Shown here: piece after piece, positions 58,651-64,000 of the stretch | How the letters are laid out: every line of letters starts with the position of its first letter | Numbering within the stretch: position 1 is the stretch's first letter | Assembly (NCBI GenBank): GCA_947095585.1 | Contig: OX352761.1 | Coordinates: 114,749,890 to 114,813,889, forward strand | Reading direction: 5' to 3' | Source of the DNA: Nephrocerus scutellatus | Taxonomy: Eukaryota; Arthropoda; Insecta; Diptera; Pipunculidae | DNA length: 64,000 bases | Position numbers and translations under genes: made by a program | The notes under the pieces: model-generated | Database searches by the model: none | What the model was told of the DNA's origin: nothing | The model's input: only the letters and a program-made list of their open reading frames with translations

Positions 58651-59430
58651 AAGAGGGTGGGTCAATAAGTCCATGAAAATTAACACAAATTTTAAAGTCA
58701 AGAATCATCTTTCAAAAGAATGAACACAAATTTTCAGACAGATCTGTCAAATAGTTTTGTTGTGGCAGTCATTTTATATAGACGCCTATGAGCGTTAAAA
58801 TGGAAAAAAGTGAATTTTGAGATCTCATTAAAGAATATTTTTTGGGAGTAAAAACTATCACGTAAACCAAACAAAAGCTTGACAAATATTATGGGGACTC
58901 TTCACCATCAATTGGAAACATTCACCAATGGTTTACTCAATTTCGGTGCGGTCGTTCAAGCACAAGCGATGCCGAATTGAGCTCACCATACCAGAAATGG
59001 TCGATAAAATTCATGGTTTTATAATGGACGATCGACGAGTGAAAGTGCGCGAGCTTGAAGGGGCCACAGGCTTATTACATGGCTCAGTGATTTCGATTTT
59101 ACATAAATACTTGGACATGAAAAAACTTAACGTAAGGTGGGTGCCGCGTTTGTTCTCACAATCGACAACAAATGCATTCGTTTGACAACTTCAAAGGTGT
59201 GTTTGGCGATGTTCCCGAAAATTCGACTGAGTTTTTGCAACCTTTCGTAACCTAGATTCACCACAACCCACCAGAAACCAAAGCAAAACAATGGACTTCT
59301 CCTGGTGAATCGAAGCCGAAGAAGCCAAGGTCGGTTTGTCAGCACACAAAATCATGGCGACAGTTTTTTGGAATGCGCGCGGTGTTATTCACATCGATGC
59401 ACAGTTAGAGAAGGTTTTGGTATACTGTCG
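58651..59430 (+). pseudogene. Decayed irritans-type mariner transposase
   Basis: Frames from ATG 58800 read MEKSEFRDLIKEYFLGVKTI, then EMVDKIHGFIMDDRRVKVRE, LHKYLDMKKLNVRWVPRLFS, and further QWTSPGESKPKKPR-like and KIMATVFWNARGVIHID-like sequence. This is a mariner transposase of the irritans kind. At least three frameshifts occur. The first catalytic block (VDETW) is replaced by a stop and short deletion, and the last third is missing. The upstream GGGTGGGTCAATAAGTCCAT probably belongs to the 5' terminal region. Confidence 0.85.
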
Positions 59431-60840
59431 TATATGAAATAAATAAGGTGTAGAGTCAAAAATATGGGCCACAATAATTTAGCTTATGCGTGATTGCTCG
59501 GGTGTGAACTTTCAACTCCACCCACTATAACACTTTCTTGCGATAATTCCATTCTCGAAACCAGTGCTGTGACAAATTTAAAAACAATACGTAAGTTAGT
59601 GTTTAAAATGTTCAATGTTTATTTGTTTTAAGTACTTATGTACTGAATTATTTTTGCATAGCTTTGAAACTGTATTCCGACTCATTACAAATTTATATAC
59701 TTCTACATGTAGGTTTACAAAAATACATTACATACATAATGTTATGTTTTTTGACAATTAAATATTTAGTTTCTCATTATATTATTACATAAATACATAT
59801 GATACATTAATTATTTTTATATATCCGATATAAACAGCGTTGTACATACATATACACAAGGACAAAAAACAAAATTTGATCACCGATCTCAAATGCATTT
59901 TTGGAGCTATGGGAAGAGCATTCTCAGGGGTTACTACTAAAAGCCACTTATCTAAAGAAACCTTTAGTCTACACCCATGTCCTATTCTATGTCCCAATCA
60001 TATTATAACAAGGTGCAGCAGTTATCGAGGTATAACTTTATCCTTATCTCATATCCTTTTAAATGATGCAACGACTACGTCTGTAAGCAGAAGGTTAAAG
60101 ATTCATTTCTCAAAGAAAGAAAGTGGACTACGAATTCGAAGTACATATTGTAATAATGCACGGTTACTTAAAGCCAACAGAGCTTTTGGTATGTATACTA
60201 TTATATAAAGAGGTAAGCTTGCACTTTCAATAGGCTATGCTAATCTCAGCACCTACTGGACTGATTTTAACCATTTTACAGTGTTTGTAGCACCGGCGGC
60301 TATAGGCTATAGTTTTTTTGGTCATTTTGGGCTTTGGGCTTTTGGGGATCAGAGTAGTTGAGGGTGCCAGTTGGTATGTGGTCTGTGGGAGGATGGTCAG
60401 TTGGGTTCATGTCAGAAGGGTTGTGAAAGTGGGGGGTGGGACACCGTCTGTTATTTTAGGTAATCTTGAAAACTACTGGACCGATTTTGACCAGCTTTTA
60501 ACCATTGTAGAGAATTAATTGGCCCATAGGTAATAGGCTACAGTTTTTTGATGAGAGGTGGTGGTCAGTGTGGAAAGATCAGTGGGGAGATAACTGAGCG
60601 GGTGTTCAGTTGTGTGTGGTGGGTGGGGTGGGGACAGTCGGGCAAGGCCGGATATTTGAGCTAGTTATATTATATAAAGAATTTTATAATCAGGAACCTA
60701 GTCCCATTCCCCCCGGAAAAATACCTTGAGTTCAAAAACTTTATATTTTTAGCCGCCTATAATACTTGTTGCATAGCCAGAGTAGAAGTTTATAAGCCCA
60801 TGAAAGAATCCCAAATAAATTGATGTAGGTGTAACAAGCG
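59431..60840. other. Intergenic with an imperfect two-unit repeat
   Basis: 60005-60045 gives a short RT-like SSYRGITLSL on the plus strand. 60250-60330 and 60470-60560 are two related units (ACTGGACYGATTTTRACC, then ATAGGCTAYAGTTTTTT). No gene is recognised. Confidence 0.45.
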
Positions 60841-60844
60841 AAAG

Positions 60845-61025
60845 AAATATATCCAGATCACTATCAAGCCCATTCCACATCTATAACGGGATCCGAAAAG
60901 GGGATGGACTAGCCTGTCTCCTCTTAAACCTGGCATTTGAGAAAGTCATCCGACACTCGGATGTAACGGTCGTCTAAAAGTCCATCCAGTTACTAACTTA
61001 CACAGACGATAATAAAAAATAGAGT
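60845..61025 (+). mobile_element. RTE-like LINE RT fragment
   Basis: The plus strand reads FHIYNGIRKGDGLACLLLNL, AFEKVIRHSD and IQLLTYTDDN, homologous to GLRQGDGLACVLFN...YADD at 6400-6600. It is truncated on both sides. Confidence 0.75.
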
Positions 61026-61119
61026 GAGTTTTGAGCGTGACAACGTCTGCCGGGACGAAAAAAAAAGAAAACGAAGCCAGTGGGAAGGATAAACGAAGCG
61101 ACATCTCAAAATGGAGTAG

Positions 61120-62110
61120 TTCACAAAATTTCCAAAATTATAGTCGCTTCTTAGTCCTCATACCGAATTTCATACAAATCGCTTGAGAAATTGCATAGTT
61201 CCCGAAATTCCGGACCCTAATAACCATATCCCAGAAAATATAAAGTAGTTTCACTAACAATAAAAAAAATTAATCCAGCTTGGCTTACAACAACAATCGC
61301 ATAAGCATAAAGCCGAAAATAATTCCAAAAAGTTTTTAGGATTTATAACTAAAGCCATTTTTTAGTTATAGCGCTCACCGTAAGGCGGTGTTTTGTTTAA
61401 CACACATAACAATTAAAATGCATCGAAAATTTAAAGCCAAAAGCTGTTGCTTTGTAAAGCTAAGCCGGCTTTGCCAAAGCAACGCAACGCAGCAGGTGCT
61501 TACACAGTTTCATATTTTTTACTCTGAAATGAATATCAGTGTAAGGCAGAGTAAGCGCGTGTGTAGTGTATCAGTGTACACACTGAATATTTTTATGCCG
61601 TGCAACATTCGCTCGGTTACTCTCAGGTTGAATAAACAAATAGACCCTTAATTTAAAACGTTTAAAACGAGTATTGTGCGTAGTAGTTTGCTTTGATTTA
61701 AAACAAATTGCAAACTCACGTTGAATTATTATTTTTTTTCGACTTGTTGTCTTGTTTTTTGTGATTTGTCGATGTTCATCCAGTTCTGAGCGATGTTTAA
61801 AGTTTCAAGTCTCTAGCTCAATGGGAAGTTAGTTTAAAATCAATTACAAAATTCCACCCGCACAGACAGACAAAAGCGAGCTAATAAAAACGTTACAAAA
61901 AAATGAAACGTTGTCTGTATGGCTGTTCGGGGTTAACTCGAAAGCTGGCAACGCTGGGTATTTCCGCTAGTATATAATAAATAACTAAATAATATATAAT
62001 ACAACTATAGGAAACGAGGCGTTAAATAGTGACATAACAGTGTCTTATAGCAGTGAGACATAAAAGTGACAACATGGGACATTTAACATTCACCTTTTTG
62101 AACATGTATC
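61120..62110. repeat. Dispersed repeat, inverted relative to 36.6 kb, with Helitron-like 3' end
   Basis: 61130-61260 and 61990-62110 are reverse-complement relatives of 36780-36965 and 36595-36715. Between them, 61935-61968 (CTCGAAAGCTGGCAACGCTG...CCGCTAG then T) looks like a Helitron 3' terminus. A hairpin (GTTGCTTTG...CAAAGCAAC) lies at 61447-61484. Confidence 0.5.
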
Positions 62111-62369
62111 CTTTAAACCTTCTAGTAAGACATTGTTACAACACATGTATATTTAGAAGTGATTGATTATATATTGTTTTTTTGTTTGATTAGGTGGGGG
62201 GTTAGGTGTTCGAGGTGGTAAGTGCGATTCGCACTAGGATCTTTTAGTTGAATTATAACACCCAAGCTGCTAGTGTATAAGCCAAAGGTCCTACCAGTAC
62301 CTAGTTATGAATCCAAAACTTTGGTGCTTAGAAAAAAACACTTTGACCTATTAGCCGCGATCATAGGAA

Positions 62370-62625
62370 AGTCTTACGGATAATTTTAGCGCCGTATGTG
62401 GGGAAGAACGATTCTCGGCAGTCTATAATAATGATCTGTTCTGCTCAAAAAGTCGTCTGTGGTAGGATTTATGGAACACGAGAGCTAGTCAGGCCAAACC
62501 TTCCTGAAAGGATGCTGTATCCCAGGACGCCCAGAGTTTTGAGATGACAAACTGGATGACATTGCAACCGGTGGAGATTCTTTGTGGATGGCCAGGACCG
62601 GACCGGTTTTATGATGATTTGTAAC
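62370..62625 (+). mobile_element. LINE 3' coding end
   Basis: The plus strand reads LRIILAPYVGKNDSRQS and, further on, LPERMLYPRTP with frameshifts. It ends TGGDSLWMARTGPVL-stop. This resembles the C-terminal region of RTE-like ORFs and the ends at 17084 and 22558. Confidence 0.55.
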
Positions 62626-62644
62626 ATTCAAGTTCTTGGAAATT

Positions 62645-62875
62645 GAAGCAAAAAGTCATATCAGCACTACGGATTCAAGACTAAGCAAAACAGCAAAAAT
62701 CATTAAAAAGTTTAGACACGTTCGCGAAGAACGTCCTGGATTGTTGAAGCGTTACGGAAAGTCATTTGTCATTAAATGGAAGATTACAGCTGAAAATATG
62801 CTAAACTCCATGACATCGGCTCGAAATCAGTCAGAACCAGACTCCAAATGTAGTGCTAAAAAAGATATATTATAA
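62645..62875 (+). other. Unassigned open frame, 76-79 codons
   Basis: The frame contains KKFRHVREERPGLLKRYGKS and NSMTSARNQSEPD, then stops. There is no clear ATG at its head. The latter part resembles the LINE end at 17090 (WMTSVRNRD), so it is probably transposon-derived. Function unknown. Confidence 0.3.
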
Positions 62876-64000
62876 TGTAAATTTGTGTATCTTTTTCATC
62901 TTTTGTGCTTATTTGTAAAAATATAAACACTTAGTATTGTCTAAGTAAAAATTTACACGGATAGATTAAAAAAGTAATTTTAATCTTTTCTAATATTTTT
63001 TTTATCGTACTTATAACTTATATCTAAAACTTTCAAAGAAATCAAGACCAAGAAAAGCTTATAAATTCGGTATTTTTTCAATGATGCTTTTTCTTAACAC
63101 ACTGTTATTTAGTTTATTCATATATATTTTTAAGTAAAAATAAATTGTTTTTTTTTTTTTTTTTAATATAAAATTTGTGGAAATATATTGTAAAAAATCT
63201 CTTTGGTTAATATTTTTTTATCATGTATGTAAATGTTATTTCTTTTTTGTGATAGTTTTCAATATATAATTATGTTAACTTTGGAGTGCATTTTTATCTC
63301 AAAAATATTCTAATTTTTTTTAAAAATTTTATTTAATTGTTTAATGAGTATATTATATTTTTAAAATTTTTTTCTTTTATTTAAAATTGTTTTTTGCTGC
63401 AATTGTGCATCTCAGTTTAGTGGGTGAAATTAAACTATAGAGTCATATGTATATAGTAAATATAAAAGAAATAACATAGGTATTTTATTAAAATACTTAA
63501 ATAATACATAAAATAATTATTAATTCCAACATTGGTCCCTCAATTAAGTTAGCGGAGCACGAAGTAGTGCAGGATGTGCAAAAGCTTATAGATACTACTG
63601 TAACAGACAGACTCTTTAACTCCAGGAACTTAGCCATAACAACCAGTACTCACATACAAATTTAAAACATCTTGAGATCAAGGATTAAAAACGGAATTGA
63701 AAACTGCTCGAGCCAGGTTTATGTCCTGGCAGCAAAGACAAAAGTTATTTATGAATAAAAAATAAAAATAGCTATTTATTTTATTAATGATCGAAAATAC
63801 TAAACTGTTTTAAAATTTTCCTTTTCTGGAATTTTTTCGTTATGTTAGCCTTTTTAATTATTACACATTGAAATGAGCTTTTTTAGGTTGTGATTTTTCT
63901 TAGGTATTCTATTTGCACCCACTCATTGTTCAATATGAATCAGCACGAAAGAATAGCATCCATACATAACCGTTCTTCCAAATTATTCTTCCGTTCTTTC
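62876..64000. other. AT-rich intergenic sequence
   Basis: Very A/T-rich with a poly-T run at 63148-63164. Nothing is recognised up to the window end. Confidence 0.5.

Noticed and set aside
61388..61651. 87-codon frame
   Set aside because: No motif; lies inside a dispersed noncoding repeat.

Overview
The window is a eukaryotic, AT-rich, intron-containing and heavily transposon-littered chromosome segment, most likely from a cyclorrhaphan fly. The four genes have insect-type short introns (52-69 bp) beside very long ones, and their proteins read as fly orthologues. The LINE, mariner, Helitron and SINE debris is of the kind found in large acalyptrate genomes; a tephritid fruit fly is my best guess, which is inference only.

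Four genes are convincingly supported. (1) A MARCH5-type mitochondrial E3 ubiquitin ligase on the minus strand: exons 16326-15772, 15702-15506 and 12549-12147, 384 aa. (2) GET4, the tail-anchored-protein targeting factor, on the minus strand: 20798-20415 and 20358-19690, 350 aa. (3) A KCTD9-like BTB/pentapeptide protein on the plus strand: 23368-23952 and 24005-24451, 343 aa. (4) An MTHFSD-like protein (folate cyclo-ligase fold plus C-terminal RRM, Drosophila 'growl' type) on the plus strand: nine exons from 27998 to 56967, 566 aa, with a 23.5-kb first intron. GET4 and KCTD9 are divergent. From memory the four Drosophila orthologues also lie close together near cytological region 82A, so this looks like an ancestral dipteran gene block inflated by transposons. 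The genes do not form an obvious pathway.

Layout: 1-12 kb is intergenic and made largely of decayed LINEs (LOA-like and RTE-like), one SINE and Helitron-like noncoding repeat. 12.1-16.3 kb is MARCH5, whose second intron holds a LOA remnant, a tRNA-derived SINE and a Jockey-superfamily LINE on the opposite strand. 17-19.4 kb holds Helitron helicase and Helitron-like terminal sequence. 19.7-24.5 kb is GET4, a SINE, then KCTD9. 25.4-27 kb holds a LINE and a 290-bp inverted-repeat element just upstream of MTHFSD. 28.1-51.6 kb is MTHFSD intron 1. It carries several MITE-like elements, a pair of abutting SINEs, and a near-identical direct tandem duplication of about 7.68 kb (32771-40447 and 40448-48123) whose junction makes a chimeric reverse-transcriptase reading frame. 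53.1-56.3 kb is MTHFSD intron 7 with two LINE remnants. 57-64 kb is the MTHFSD 3' region, a dead irritans-type mariner, RTE-like LINE pieces and AT-rich sequence.

I found no tRNA, rRNA or CRISPR locus, and no gene cluster that looks like a new biological system. The most noteworthy items are the recent tandem duplication with its fused reading frame, the tRNA-SINE family with ATT tails, and the set of inverted-repeat elements.
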